A stretch of 64,000 nt of DNA, taken from contig JARNMJ010000001.1 in NCBI GenBank assembly GCA_029432795.1, positions 151,413 through 215,412 of the forward strand, in the 5' to 3' direction. This DNA is from Pontiellaceae bacterium B12219. GTDB taxonomy: Bacteria; Verrucomicrobiota; Kiritimatiellia; Kiritimatiellales; Pontiellaceae. This document shows, piece after piece, positions 1-9,206 of the stretch (positions are counted from its first letter, which is position 1; each line of letters starts with the position of its first letter). Both the position numbers and the translations under genes were made by a program. The notes beneath the pieces are model-generated. The model was not told where the DNA came from. It did not search any database and saw nothing but the letters and a program-made list of their open reading frames with translations.

Positions 1-1
1 A

Positions 2-976
2 AATATCGATGCGCGTATCGAATATGTGCGGCGCTATCTGCGAGCATTTCCTGCCGACTGTTTGCAGGGAAAGAAGATCGGGATCTATCAGCATTCGGCG
101 GTGGGGCGTGATGTGCTGATTGAAATCTTTTCCGGACTGGGTGCTGATGTTACGCCGCTCGGATTTTCGAATATCTTTGTGCCGGTGGATACCGAAGCGA
201 TTCGGGACGAAGATTATGAACTGGCAAAACAGTGGTCTGCGGAAAACGGGTTTGATGTGATCATTTCAACGGACGGCGACAGCGATCGCCCGTTGATCAG
301 CGATGAAAACGGGGTCTGGCTGCGGGGCGATGTGGCGGGCATTCTTGCGGCAAAATATCTCGGTGCGGACTCGGTCAGCACCCCGGTCAGTTGCAATACG
401 GCATTGGAAAAAACCGGATGGTTCAGCGATATCCGCCGCACGATGATTGGTTCTCCGTTTGTGGTGGCTTCGATGATTGAGGCATCGTATGCAGGGAAAA
501 AGGGCGTTGTCGGCTACGAAGCCAATGGCGGGTTTCTGACGAATTCCGATTTTCCAGTGTTTGGAAAAGAGTTGCGGGCACTGCCGACGCGCGATGCCGT
601 TCTTCCGGTGCTGGCCATTATTCTGCTTTCCATTAAAGAGCGCAAACCGATCTCCGCTCTGGTGGCCGGTTTGCCGCAGCGTTTTACGGCCAGCGACCGT
701 ATTCAGGATTTTCCCACGGAAGAAAGTGCCAAGATTTTAGAGGGGTTCAAGGAGACGAGTGCTATCGAGGCGGCATTCGGTGAAGCGTTCGGAAAAATCG
801 AGTCGATCGACCGCACCGACGGGCTGCGTGTGACCTTCCAATCTTCGGAAGTTCTGCATATGCGTCCCTCCGGAAATGCTCCTGAATTTCGATGTTATAA
901 TGAGGCGGGATCAGAAGACCGGGTTATTGAGATGCAGAAGATTTCGATGGGAATTCTGCTTAATTTGAAAGGATAG
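2..976 (+). CDS. Phosphomannomutase / phosphoglucomutase, 5'-truncated by window edge
   Basis: The frame is open from the first bases, so the N-terminus, with the phosphoserine loop of the family, lies outside the window. What remains is the C-terminal part of an alpha-D-phosphohexomutase, which interconverts hexose 1- and 6-phosphates for cell-surface sugar synthesis. Visible motifs in order are the metal-binding loop TDGDSDRP, the sugar-recognition loop GYEANGG, and the phosphate-binding segment RPSGNAPEFRCY near the C-terminus. These fit a phosphomannomutase better than GlmM, but substrate cannot be fixed from motifs. The GTG at 26 is internal to the real gene. trpE follows after 56 bp on the same strand and could be cotranscribed. 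A near-match to the dispersed palindrome lies at 836-850. Confidence 0.85.
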   Translation, partial: NIDARIEYVRRYLRAFPADCLQGKKIGIYQHSAVGRDVLIEIFSGLGADVTPLGFSNIFVPVDTEAIRDEDYELAKQWSAENGFDVIISTDGDSDRPLISDENGVWLRGDVAGILAAKYLGADSVSTPVSCNTALEKTGWFSDIRRTMIGSPFVVASMIEASYAGKKGVVGYEANGGFLTNSDFPVFGKELRALPTRDAVLPVLAIILLSIKERKPISALVAGLPQRFTASDRIQDFPTEESAKILEGFKETSAIEAAFGEAFGKIESIDRTDGLRVTFQSSEVLHMRPSGNAPEFRCYNEAGSEDRVIEMQKISMGILLNLKG

Positions 977-1032
977 TGTTGCGCCGGCGGGCGTAATGAC
1001 TACCATTCATCGTTTTAACCACGAGAAAAACC

Positions 1033-2559
1033 ATGGCGATTTTACCGGATAGAAAAACATTTTTAGAAAAAGCGAAACAGGGAAATCTGGTTCCGGTCTG
1101 GAAAGAGCTTCTGGCCGACCAGGAAACTCCGGTTTCCGCGTATAAGCGGGTGCGGAAGTATTTGCGTGAGCGCAACGATGCATCGCATACCTATCTGCTG
1201 GAGAGTGTGGAAGGCGGCGAAAATATCGGGCGCTACTCGTTCATTGGCGGTACCCCGCGCACGATTATCCGGGCCTTCGGCCGGCGGGTGGAAATTGAAA
1301 CCATCGGCGGCGATACGCAGATTATTGAAGATATTGATCCGCTTGAAGCCCTGAAAAATCATATGCAGCAGTTTGTGCCCATCGTGGACGATCCGGCGCT
1401 GCCCCGCTTCATCGGCGGCGCGGTCGGTTTTCTGGGATATGATGTGGTTTCGCAGTTTGAACCGCGAATTCCAATCATTGGAAACGATGAAATCGGAAAT
1501 CCGGACATGGTGTTTATGGTCACGGATGGGCTGATTGTTTTTGATCGGGTGAACCACAACTTAAAAATCGTGGCCAATGCGCACATTGATGGCGATGCCA
1601 ACGCAGCCTACGATAAAGCACTTGAGCAAATTGCGGAATTGTCACAGGCGTTGATGACTCCAATCGGCCGTGTGATGATTGATACGCATCAGGAAGTTGA
1701 ACCGCTTGAGCCTAAATCGAATACCTCTAAAGAAGAGTTTCTGGGCATGGTGGATAAGATTCAGGAATACATTCTTTCCGGGGATGTGATTCAAACGGTG
1801 ATCTCGCAGCGCTTTGAAGTGGAAAATGAAGCGGATTCGCTGGATGTGTATCGTGCCCTGCGATCGATTAATCCATCACCTTATATGTTCTGTCTTGATT
1901 TGGGCGAAAGTGCCATTGTCGGTACCTCGCCTGAAATTCTGGTTCGTTGCGAAGACCGTAAGGTGGAGGTTCGGCCGATTGCCGGAACACGTCCGCGTGG
2001 TGCCACGCCAACGGAGGATCTGGCACTGGAGAAGGATTTGCTGGCCGATCCGAAAGAGCGTGCTGAACATATTATGTTAGTCGATCTGGGCCGGAATGAT
2101 ATCGGCCGCGTCTGTGATTTTAAATCGGTGGAAGTTCCCGATCTGATGGTGATCGAACGCTACAGCCACGTGATGCATATTGTTTCGGATGTCACCGGAA
2201 ACCTTTCAGCCGATCATGATGAATATGATCTCGTTCGGGCCACCTTCCCGGCCGGTACGGTGAGCGGTGCTCCGAAAGTGCGGGCCATGGAAATTATTGC
2301 TGAACTGGAAAAGAGCAAGCGCGGTCCGTATGCAGGGGCCGTCGGTTATTTTAACTATGACGGAAACTTTGATTCCGCGATTACGATCCGCACGGTCATC
2401 CTCGATAAAAACAAAGCGTATGTGCAGGCCGGTGCCGGAATTGTTGCTGATTCGGTGGCGATCAACGAATATGAGGAAACCCGCAATAAAGCCCGGGGGA
2501 TGATGAAGGCCCTTGCACTTGCCAAGCACTACCATGCCGCCCGCACGGGAGGAGAATAA
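1033..2559 (+). CDS. trpE: Anthranilate synthase component I
   Basis: TrpE converts chorismate and ammonia to anthranilate, the first committed step of tryptophan synthesis. The 508 residues are the normal length. The N-terminal [18 protein letters not shown] element is the tryptophan feedback-binding region and separates TrpE from PabB. The C-terminal chorismate-binding domain shows [38 protein letters not shown] and the [11 protein letters not shown] segment. The glutaminase subunit gene starts 2 bp after the stop, so the two are almost certainly translated together. The rest of the trp pathway is not adjacent. No leader peptide or attenuator could be recognised in the 56-bp upstream gap. 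Confidence 0.95.
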   Translation: MAILPDRKTFLEKAKQGNLVPVWKELLADQETPVSAYKRVRKYLRERNDASHTYLLESVEGGENIGRYSFIGGTPRTIIRAFGRRVEIETIGGDTQIIEDIDPLEALKNHMQQFVPIVDDPALPRFIGGAVGFLGYDVVSQFEPRIPIIGNDEIGNPDMVFMVTDGLIVFDRVNHNLKIVANAHIDGDANAAYDKALEQIAELSQALMTPIGRVMIDTHQEVEPLEPKSNTSKEEFLGMVDKIQEYILSGDVIQTVISQRFEVENEADSLDVYRALRSINPSPYMFCLDLGESAIVGTSPEILVRCEDRKVEVRPIAGTRPRGATPTEDLALEKDLLADPKERAEHIMLVDLGRNDIGRVCDFKSVEVPDLMVIERYSHVMHIVSDVTGNLSADHDEYDLVRATFPAGTVSGAPKVRAMEIIAELEKSKRGPYAGAVGYFNYDGNFDSAITIRTVILDKNKAYVQAGAGIVADSVAINEYEETRNKARGMMKALALAKHYHAARTGGE

Positions 2560-2561
2560 CC

Positions 2562-3125
2562 ATGATTCTGGTCATCGATAACTACGACTCTTTTACCTAT
2601 AACCTCGTGCAGTACCTCGGAGAACTGGGGGCTGAAATGCGCGTTTTCCGGAACGATAAAATTACAGTGCAGGAAGCCATCGCACTCAATCCGGAAAAAG
2701 TGCTGGTCAGTCCCGGCCCGTGTACGCCGAAAGAAGCCGGCGTTTCCTGCGATATCATCCGTGAATTCGGGCCGCGTCTGCCGTTGTTCGGTGTTTGTCT
2801 GGGGCATCAGGCGATCGGCGATGTGTACGGCGGAAACGTCATTCGTGCGGATCGGTTGATGCACGGAAAAACCTCGCCGATGATTCACGAGGGGAAAAGT
2901 GTTTTTAAAGGACTGCCCAGTCCGTTCGATGCCACGCGGTATCATTCGCTGATTATTGAACGGGAATCGCTGCCGGATTGTCTGGAAATTACCGCCTGGA
3001 CGGCTGAAGGCGAAATCATGGGCGTGAAACACAAAGAGCATCCGGTACACGGGGTGCAGTTTCATCCGGAGTCGATTCTGACGCTGGAAGGTAAAAAGCT
3101 GCTCCAGAACTTTCTCGATTTGTAG
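2562..3125 (+). CDS. trpG: Anthranilate synthase component II (glutamine amidotransferase)
   Basis: This class I glutamine amidotransferase supplies ammonia to TrpE; in many bacteria it also serves PabB for folate. The 187 residues match the stand-alone TrpG/PabA length. The start [14 protein letters not shown] is canonical, the oxyanion strand is SPGPCTP, the nucleophile Cys is in [11 protein letters not shown], and the catalytic His-Glu pair is in [11 protein letters not shown]. It directly follows trpE. Because no pabA or pabB is seen here, dual use for p-aminobenzoate is possible but unproven. Confidence 0.93.
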   Translation: MILVIDNYDSFTYNLVQYLGELGAEMRVFRNDKITVQEAIALNPEKVLVSPGPCTPKEAGVSCDIIREFGPRLPLFGVCLGHQAIGDVYGGNVIRADRLMHGKTSPMIHEGKSVFKGLPSPFDATRYHSLIIERESLPDCLEITAWTAEGEIMGVKHKEHPVHGVQFHPESILTLEGKKLLQNFLDL

Positions 3126-3231
3126 GAAAACCGCTTCCGCGGACTTTATCTAAAGTGCGGTATGCCAGCGGGTAAGTATCGAATTTTTCCTGATTTATGC
3201 ATTAATTATATGCGTATACGGAGGAATCGAT

Positions 3232-4164
3232 ATGAAGACCTTACCGCTCTGCCCCGAAAGCAGTACCCGCCGTGGTTTTGTTAAGATGGGAACCGCCGGC
3301 ACAACGCTTGCCATGGCCGCATCGGCCACTGAGGTGCTTGCCGCCGAAAATTCCGGTCCGGATGTCTGGATGCTTCATGGTTCCGATCCTCGGAAACTGA
3401 TGCAGAAAGCGTTGGATATTATTCAGGAAAACGGAGGGTTCGGGCCGGATGCAAAAACGCTGGCACTGAAAGTTAATGCGGCCTGGGGGCGTACACCTGA
3501 AGAGGGGGCGAATACTCACCCCGATTTGGTGGATGTCTTTATTGAAGGGGTTAAAAAGGGCGGTATTAAAACTGTAGTGGTGCCTGAAAACCCGTGCAGT
3601 AATGCGAAGATTTCCTTCGACCGCAGTGGAATTGAAAGGGTGGTCAAATCGCATAAATGCAAAATGATCGACCTGAAAAGAAAAGATAAAAGTTTTCGGG
3701 AAGTTCAGATTCCAAAAGGGAAAAATCTTAAATCCGCCGAAGTGGCCGGGGAATTTCTGGATGCCGATGTGGTGGTGAATATGCCGGTGGCCAAACATCA
3801 CAAAGGGTCGACGCTGTCCATGGCGATGAAGAACTGGATGGGTATTGTGAAAGATCGCCGGTTTTGGCATCAGAATGATTTGCCGCAGTGTATTGCAGAT
3901 TTTTCCAGTTTTTTTCAGGCCACCTGGACGATTATCGATGCCACACGCTGTATGATGGATAGCGGGCCGCAAGGACCGGCGAAGGAACTGAAACACCCGG
4001 ATTTGCTGATTATCTCGCGCGATCAGGTGGCGGCCGACTCTGTGGCCTCCGCGATTTTTCATGATTCACCCTACGATATTACCTATCTGAAATATGCGGA
4101 AGAGATGGGCATCGGCGTGGTGGATCAGTCCCGGATGAATATCCATAAAATCGAAGTTTCATAA
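3232..4164 (+). CDS. Tat-exported DUF362 domain protein
   Basis: The N-terminus carries a twin-arginine signal (STRRGFVKMG followed by a hydrophobic stretch ending near ATEVLAA), so the protein is predicted to be exported folded. The body matches the DUF362 family, with features such as KVNAAWGRTPEEGANT, VVVNMPVAKHHKGSTLSMAMKNWMGIV and a late DQVAADSVASAIF segment. DUF362 proteins often occur with ferredoxin-type proteins, and here the next gene starts one base after the stop and encodes a polyferredoxin, which implies a functional pair. A strong Shine-Dalgarno (GGAGGAATCGAT) precedes the ATG. The biochemical role of the family is not established, and I assign none. Confidence 0.85.
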   Translation: MKTLPLCPESSTRRGFVKMGTAGTTLAMAASATEVLAAENSGPDVWMLHGSDPRKLMQKALDIIQENGGFGPDAKTLALKVNAAWGRTPEEGANTHPDLVDVFIEGVKKGGIKTVVVPENPCSNAKISFDRSGIERVVKSHKCKMIDLKRKDKSFREVQIPKGKNLKSAEVAGEFLDADVVVNMPVAKHHKGSTLSMAMKNWMGIVKDRRFWHQNDLPQCIADFSSFFQATWTIIDATRCMMDSGPQGPAKELKHPDLLIISRDQVAADSVASAIFHDSPYDITYLKYAEEMGIGVVDQSRMNIHKIEVS

Positions 4165-4165
4165 A

Positions 4166-5452
4166 ATGATGAAGAACGGATTTTTTAAGCGGCACCGTTC
4201 GGTAATTCGGTGGGCGGTGCGATTATTCATTGTGGGACTCGCCGTTTTTCTTCTGATCGGAGGCCCGCTTCCCGAGTATGCTGCCCGGGTTCTTCCTTCT
4301 CTGAGTCCGCTGTCGGTTTTTTCCGCCGGATTGGCGCATCGGGCCTGGTATGTATCGTTGGTCTGGACGCTTCCCTCGGTGCTGATTATTGGGTTGGCTC
4401 TTTGGAAAGGGCGCTTTTTCTGTCGGTGGATCTGTCCGTTGGGCACGCTCTATTCGATCCCGTCCAAGGTCAGTCTGAAACATCGCTTTTTTCCGTGGAG
4501 ACTGAATGGTTTCTTTTTCTGGTTCATCATTTTTGCGGCATTGGCGGGACTCCCGCTGCTGCTGTTTCTTGATCCGCTCTCCACATTTACGCGGCTGGGA
4601 GCACTTGGACAGGGCTCGGCGCATGCAATGGCCTGGATTCCCGGTTTGCTGATTCCGTTGATGTTACTCCTCAGTCTGGTCCAACCCGGTTTATGGTGCG
4701 CACAGCTTTGCCCGTTGGGTTACTTTTTTGAAAAGGTTAAAGTTCGGAAGGTTACTCCCGCCGGAAAAGTTCCTGCCGCCGGAAAACTAAGCCGGGGCCG
4801 GCGAGATCTTCTGGCAGGTTTGGCGTTCGGTGTACCGTTGGCGATGTTGTTTAAGCATACGGCCCGGGCCGAGAAGCTGCCGGTGCTGCCGCCGGGGGCA
4901 AAAAATATCGATGATTTTGCTGCCACCTGTATTCGATGTTATGCGTGCGTGGACGTCTGTTTAACCGGTGTTCTGACTGTTCGTAAAAAAGGAGGGGTTG
5001 CAGAGCTGTGTATTCCTGAAATGGACTTTGATCGTGTTGATGGCGGATTCTGTGAGCAGTATTGCAATGCCTGTTCGCAGGTTTGCCCAACCGGAGCTAT
5101 TCAATCGATTCGTCTGGAAGAAAAGGAGAATCGAAAAATTGCAACGGCCAGTATCAAACGTGAAGCCTGTCTGGCATGGGAAGAGCGGCAGGAGTGTATG
5201 GCCTGCGATGAGTTCTGTGCCTACAATGCGATTGAGCATCGGACCGGACGCGATGGCATACCGAAGCCGATTGTGAATCCGAAAAAATGCCGGGGATGCG
5301 GAGCCTGCCGGAATATCTGCCCGGCCATTCGCGAAGGCAACGCCGTTGAAATGGAAGCGGTGGCTGTGCAAACGCAGATTTCAAAAGCGGATGATGAATC
5401 CGAACTGCCGCGGGGTAATGGCCGGCGGCGGCGCGGTGCTCAGTTTCGGTAA
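4166..5452 (+). CDS. Membrane polyferredoxin, NapH-like domain fused to NapG/MauM-like domain
   Basis: The N-terminal half has about five membrane segments and two NapH-type CxxxCP motifs (CRWICPLGT and CAQLCPLGY). A second half begins with an internal RGRRDLLAGLAFG stretch that looks like a retained Tat signal, then four cysteine groups for iron-sulfur clusters: CIRCYACVDVC, CEQYCNACSQVC, a group around CMACDEFC, and CRGCGACRNICP. NapH and NapG are normally separate proteins that carry electrons from quinol to periplasmic reductases; here they appear as one chain. The DUF362 gene directly upstream is the likely partner. No nitrate reductase genes are nearby, so the electron acceptor is unknown. 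The 3' end overlaps the convergent nadE gene by 13 bp. Confidence 0.82.
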   Translation: MMKNGFFKRHRSVIRWAVRLFIVGLAVFLLIGGPLPEYAARVLPSLSPLSVFSAGLAHRAWYVSLVWTLPSVLIIGLALWKGRFFCRWICPLGTLYSIPSKVSLKHRFFPWRLNGFFFWFIIFAALAGLPLLLFLDPLSTFTRLGALGQGSAHAMAWIPGLLIPLMLLLSLVQPGLWCAQLCPLGYFFEKVKVRKVTPAGKVPAAGKLSRGRRDLLAGLAFGVPLAMLFKHTARAEKLPVLPPGAKNIDDFAATCIRCYACVDVCLTGVLTVRKKGGVAELCIPEMDFDRVDGGFCEQYCNACSQVCPTGAIQSIRLEEKENRKIATASIKREACLAWEERQECMACDEFCAYNAIEHRTGRDGIPKPIVNPKKCRGCGACRNICPAIREGNAVEMEAVAVQTQISKADDESELPRGNGRRRRGAQFR

Positions 5453-7074
5453 CGATTTGTGATCGGCATACGGCGATCGCGGTCGAACGACTTCGGAGTG
5501 ATTTTTACACCGGGCGGCGATTGGCGGCGTTTGTATTCGCTCAGTTCCACGGCATGCACAACCCGCCGGACAATAGCTTCGTCGTAGCCTTTGGCAATCA
5601 GACTTTGAATCCCCATGTCGTTTTCAACATAGTCTTCGAGAATCGGGTCCAGCACTTCGTAAGGAGGCAGCGAATCGGAATCTTTCTGATCCGGCCGAAG
5701 TTCGGCGGAAGGGGGGCGGTCGATAATGCTTTGGGGCATGGCCGGGCTCTGTTCATTGCGCCAGCGACACAGATCAAATACGAGGGTTTTCGGGACGTCT
5801 TTAATGACGGCGAAACCGCCGGCCATATCGCCATAGATGGTGCAGTAGCCCATGGCCATTTCGCTTTTGTTTCCGGTGGTTAATACCAGCCATCCATATT
5901 CATTGGAAAGGGCCATGATAAGGTTTCCGCGAATCCGGGCCTGCAGGTTTTCTTCAGCCAGTCCTGGCTTTTTGTCAGAACCCCAGACTTTGGAAAGTTC
6001 GCGGTCAAACTGATCGTATAATCCTTTGATGGGAACCTCGTGGAACTCGATATCCAGCATCTCCGCCATTTTATGGGAATCGCCCAGTGTTCCTGAAGAG
6101 GAGTATTGCGAAGGCATCGTGACGGCTGCAACCCGGTCTTTGCCCAGCGCATCCACTGCAATGGCCAGAACGAGGGCGGAATCGATTCCGCCGGAAAGGG
6201 CCACGACCACGCGTTTGAAACCGATTTTGTTGACGTAGTCTTTAAGGCCCAGTTTCAGAGCTTCGTAAACTTCTTCCAAATCAGGCAGGGGGTGTTCCTT
6301 GCGGGGGGCAGGCGAGAGTCCGGCAGTACCGGGCAGGCTGGAAGCCTGCGGTACGTAATAAAGGATGTCTTCTGTAAATTGTTTCGCACGGGCAATACGG
6401 GACCCATTGGGAGCAAAGACCATGCTGGCTCCATCGAAGACCAGCTCGTCCTGTCCGCCGACCATATTGCAGTAGAGCAGGGTGGTGTTCAGTTTTTTTG
6501 CCGTCTGCGCGAGTACATCGATCCGGTGATTGATCAGTTTTCCGCGATGATAGGGCGAGGCGGAAAGGTTGATCAGCAGATCAAGATTTTGGCTTTCCAG
6601 AGTTTGGACGGCTGCTCCGTTCGGTTCCCATGAATCCTCGCAAATATGGACAGCGGCTTTCCGCCCATAGATATCAAAAATGAGCGGTTCTGTGCCTGCT
6701 TCGAAGAGGCGTTTCTCATCGAAGACACCATAGTTCGGGAGCAGTATTTTGTGGTATTCGCCGACGATTTCCGAGCCGTGGAAAACCAGTGCGCTGTTGT
6801 ATTTTTTCCGATCTTTGGACGTCGGGGTTCCAACCACCACATACGCTTCTGTCGGAAGCTCTTCTCTCAGTCGCTGGACTTGGAGTGCGCAATCGTTACA
6901 GAAATGATCCTTCAGAATCAGATCTTCCGGGGGGTAGCCGGCAATGGCCAGTTCCGGAAAAACGATCAGACGGGCATCTTCTTTGAATGCTTTCCAGGCA
7001 TTGGAAATAATCAGGTCGGTGTTTGCTGCGAGCGCACCGACCGTGGGATTCATCTGAACAAGGGCAGTTTTCAT
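5440..7074 (-). CDS. nadE: Glutamine-dependent NAD+ synthetase
   Basis: The enzyme makes NAD+ from deamido-NAD+ using glutamine-derived ammonia. Residues 1-235 form the nitrilase-fold glutaminase with the expected triad Glu41 (FPELAIAGYPPEDL), Lys109 (YHKILLPNYG) and Cys145 (HICEDSWEP). The C-terminal synthetase has the ATP-binding SGGIDSAL loop near residue 294. The linker between domains, about residues 241-259 (VPQASSLPGTAGLSP), is partly encoded by a palindromic repeat and seems to be an in-frame insertion. The gene follows guaB on the same strand across a 69-bp repeat-containing gap. No clear ribosome binding site precedes the ATG. Confidence 0.93.
   Translation of the reverse strand: MKTALVQMNPTVGALAANTDLIISNAWKAFKEDARLIVFPELAIAGYPPEDLILKDHFCNDCALQVQRLREELPTEAYVVVGTPTSKDRKKYNSALVFHGSEIVGEYHKILLPNYGVFDEKRLFEAGTEPLIFDIYGRKAAVHICEDSWEPNGAAVQTLESQNLDLLINLSASPYHRGKLINHRIDVLAQTAKKLNTTLLYCNMVGGQDELVFDGASMVFAPNGSRIARAKQFTEDILYYVPQASSLPGTAGLSPAPRKEHPLPDLEEVYEALKLGLKDYVNKIGFKRVVVALSGGIDSALVLAIAVDALGKDRVAAVTMPSQYSSSGTLGDSHKMAEMLDIEFHEVPIKGLYDQFDRELSKVWGSDKKPGLAEENLQARIRGNLIMALSNEYGWLVLTTGNKSEMAMGYCTIYGDMAGGFAVIKDVPKTLVFDLCRWRNEQSPAMPQSIIDRPPSAELRPDQKDSDSLPPYEVLDPILEDYVENDMGIQSLIAKGYDEAIVRRVVHAVELSEYKRRQSPPGVKITPKSFDRDRRMPITNRYRN
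6326..6354. repeat. REP-like palindrome inside nadE
   Basis: GTACC pairs with GGTAC outside, and GCAGGC pairs with GCCTGC inside around the loop TGGAA. Its 29 bases encode about residues 241-250 of NadE, in the linker between the two domains. It resembles intergenic REP-type elements, but no second copy was found in the window. Confidence 0.6.
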
Positions 7075-7078
7075 AGTG

Positions 7079-7138
7079 CGTAATCCGTAATTTGTAATGC
7101 GTAACGGAAGGAGTTTACGTATTACTCGTTACGCAATT
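7079..7138. repeat. Inverted GTAAT/GCGTAAC repeat between guaB and nadE
   Basis: The left arm GTAATGCGTAACG faces the right arm CGTTACGCAATTAC, separated by about 20 bp, with additional GTAAT units outside. The same kind of GCGTAAT/GCGTATT units fill the cstA-folE gap. It lies in the presumed guaB-nadE transcript and could fold as a long hairpin. Confidence 0.6.
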
Positions 7139-7143
7139 ACGCT

Positions 7144-8631
7144 CTACCTTCTGTAGTTCGGCGCTTCTTTGGTGATTTTAATGTCGTGGGCATGTGCTTC
7201 AACGGCTCCGGCTCCGGATACGCGAACAAACTGACCATTGGCTTTCAGGGCTTCGATATTTTTTGTTCCGCAGTAGCCGAGGCTGGCCTGAAGCCCGCCA
7301 CAGTATTGTTTCATCACTTTGCTTACGGTTCCGGAGTACGGAACCATTCCTTCAATGCCCTGCGGGACCAGATCGTCATCGTCGGAAAGCCCGTAGCGCT
7401 GGCGACTGCCTTCACGCGATTTCATGGCATCGAGCGAGCCCATGCCGCGGTAGATCACAAACTGACGGCCTTCATAAATAATTTTTTCGCCGGGACTTTC
7501 TTCGGTTCCGGCCAGGACCGAACCCATCATGACGGTGTCGGCGCCGGCAACGAGCGCTTTGGCAATGTCGCCGGAGTTGCGGATACCTCCATCCGCAATA
7601 ATTGGAATTTCACCTTTCAGGGCTGAGGCAGCGGCATAGATGGCGGAGATCTGGGGAATGCCAACGCCTGCGACCACACGGGTGGTGCAGATGGATCCGG
7701 GGCCAATACCGACTTTAACGGCATCCGCACCGGCATCGCGCAGCGCAAGTGCCGCTTCGGCCGTGGCAATATTTCCGCCAACGACGTCGATATGGGGAAA
7801 TTTATTTTTCACCCATGAAACCATATCGAGAACGCCTTTGGTATGTCCGTGAGCGGTGTCCACCACGAGTACATCGACTTCTTCCCGGCTGAGAATTTCA
7901 GCCCGTTCGTAATCGCCCGGTCCAACACCGGCGGCTACGCGCAACCGATGTTTGTCATCGCGGTTGAAAAGAGGTTCTTCATTTTCGATGAGACGCCGGA
8001 CGTCGGCGTAGGAATAGAGTCCGACCAGTTTTCCTTTTTTATCAAGCAGGGGCAGTTTCCCGATCTTATGCTGCTGCATAATGTCATACGCCTGGCGGAG
8101 ATTGGTATCCGGTTTGGCGGTCATGACGTTCGTGGTCATAATGTCAGTGACTGTGGCCCGTTTGGAGCGGGAAAAGCGGATGTCTTTAGAGGTTAAAATG
8201 CCCACCAGTTTTCCGTCGTCGTCAAGGATCGGGAAGCCGCTGAAACTGTAGCCTTTTTCTGCGCGGCGTATCGCGATGGTTTCGAGGGTGTCTTTTACAT
8301 TGAAAACAATCGGGTCAGTGATCAGACCGTTCAGGTGGTGTTTCACACGACTGACCTGCAGGGCCTGAATTTCGGGGTCCAGATTTTTGTGAATCACGCC
8401 GATTCCGCCCATCATCGCCATGGAAATGGCCATGCGTCCTTCAGTTACAGTGTCCATCGCTGCGCTGAGAAAAGGGATTTTTACGCTTACATTGCGGGTT
8501 AATCTGGATGAGATGTCAGTTTCCCCGGGCAGGAAGTCTGCGTACTGCGTGATCAGTGATACGTCGTCGAACGTCAGCCCCTCATACGGGAAGGTTTTCA
8601 TGAAATTTTCGATGTATGGATTTTGGCTCAT
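7144..8631 (-). CDS. guaB: IMP dehydrogenase
   Basis: GuaB oxidises IMP to XMP with NAD+, the committed step of guanine nucleotide synthesis. The N-terminal LTFDDVSL motif, a tandem CBS region around residues 95-210, the GVGPG loop, and the catalytic-cysteine loop [15 protein letters not shown] are all present, followed by the flap region with [11 protein letters not shown] prefer the ATG at 8631 ([10 protein letters not shown]) because an AAAAGG sequence sits nine bases upstream of it; the ATG at 8640 would touch that sequence. A sigma-70-like promoter lies just upstream. nadE follows on the same strand, which would pair two nucleotide-cofactor genes. Confidence 0.95.
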   Translation of the reverse strand: MSQNPYIENFMKTFPYEGLTFDDVSLITQYADFLPGETDISSRLTRNVSVKIPFLSAAMDTVTEGRMAISMAMMGGIGVIHKNLDPEIQALQVSRVKHHLNGLITDPIVFNVKDTLETIAIRRAEKGYSFSGFPILDDDGKLVGILTSKDIRFSRSKRATVTDIMTTNVMTAKPDTNLRQAYDIMQQHKIGKLPLLDKKGKLVGLYSYADVRRLIENEEPLFNRDDKHRLRVAAGVGPGDYERAEILSREEVDVLVVDTAHGHTKGVLDMVSWVKNKFPHIDVVGGNIATAEAALALRDAGADAVKVGIGPGSICTTRVVAGVGIPQISAIYAAASALKGEIPIIADGGIRNSGDIAKALVAGADTVMMGSVLAGTEESPGEKIIYEGRQFVIYRGMGSLDAMKSREGSRQRYGLSDDDDLVPQGIEGMVPYSGTVSKVMKQYCGGLQASLGYCGTKNIEALKANGQFVRVSGAGAVEAHAHDIKITKEAPNYRR

Positions 8632-8654
8632 ATTTTGCATCCTTTTGCCGAACC

Positions 8655-8683
8655 ATTTTGTGCAGATTGGGGAAACGAGTCAA
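8655..8683 (-). promoter_or_regulatory. Predicted sigma-70-type promoter of guaB
   Basis: On the minus strand TTGACT (8683-8678) is followed by 17 bp and CAAAAT (8660-8655). The -35 differs from consensus at one position and the -10 at two. It lies 23 bp upstream of the preferred guaB start. Confidence 0.5.
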
Positions 8684-8765
8684 GCGCAGGAATGAAGGAA
8701 TCGATGTGGCTGCTTTTTCGAAGGGGGATATAGTTGAAGATGTTTATCGGGAAACGGAGTTTTTT

Positions 8766-9206
8766 TTACCAGGGAAGGTCGCCGGATTCAATGAGTTCCC
8801 ATTTTTCGGCCTCGCTTAAAGTATTGGAGCCGCCATTAAAGGAGCTACTGAACAGCATATCTTTAAACCCTTCTCGTGCTGCAAAATAATTAAAACCCTC
8901 GGAGAGGGGAATCGGGCTTCCTGAATCGAGTCTTTTATCCCGTTCGCGTATGGCAATCAGTCGTTTTGCGTTTAAACTGAGGTAAGCGTCTTCCCGGGGC
9001 TGGGTTTCGACGACGTAGCTGATGGGTGAAGCGGGATTTTGGTCTTTCTGATTTGGAGAGAGGATATTGGAAGAGGAGCTTGCGGAAGCCGCAATGGGTT
9101 TCGAAGCGAGATGGTCCATTTTCTTTTTGGCACAACCGTGTTGCATTAAGCCGATTGAAAGGCTGAGCAGGCAGAGCCCAAGGAGTGTTTTGTCGGTTGT
9201 GCTCAT
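8766..9206 (-). CDS. Small predicted lipoprotein, last gene of pseudopilin cluster
   Basis: The 146-residue product has a short hydrophobic leader ending in a Cys (LMQHGC) that could serve as a lipobox, then a low-complexity Ser/Lys-rich linker and a C-terminal part with no recognised domain. Its ATG overlaps the TGA of the preceding PilX-like gene (TGATG), so it is translationally coupled to the pseudopilins and probably works with them at the envelope. I do not recognise a family. The lipobox is imperfect, so a simple signal anchor is an alternative. Confidence 0.6.
   Translation of the reverse strand: MSTTDKTLLGLCLLSLSIGLMQHGCAKKKMDHLASKPIAASASSSSNILSPNQKDQNPASPISYVVETQPREDAYLSLNAKRLIAIRERDKRLDSGSPIPLSEGFNYFAAREGFKDMLFSSSFNGGSNTLSEAEKWELIESGDLPW

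Noticed and set aside
3241..4062. Open frame on the minus strand opposite the DUF362 gene
   Set aside because: His-rich shadow of a GC-rich gene; no domain or ribosome site.
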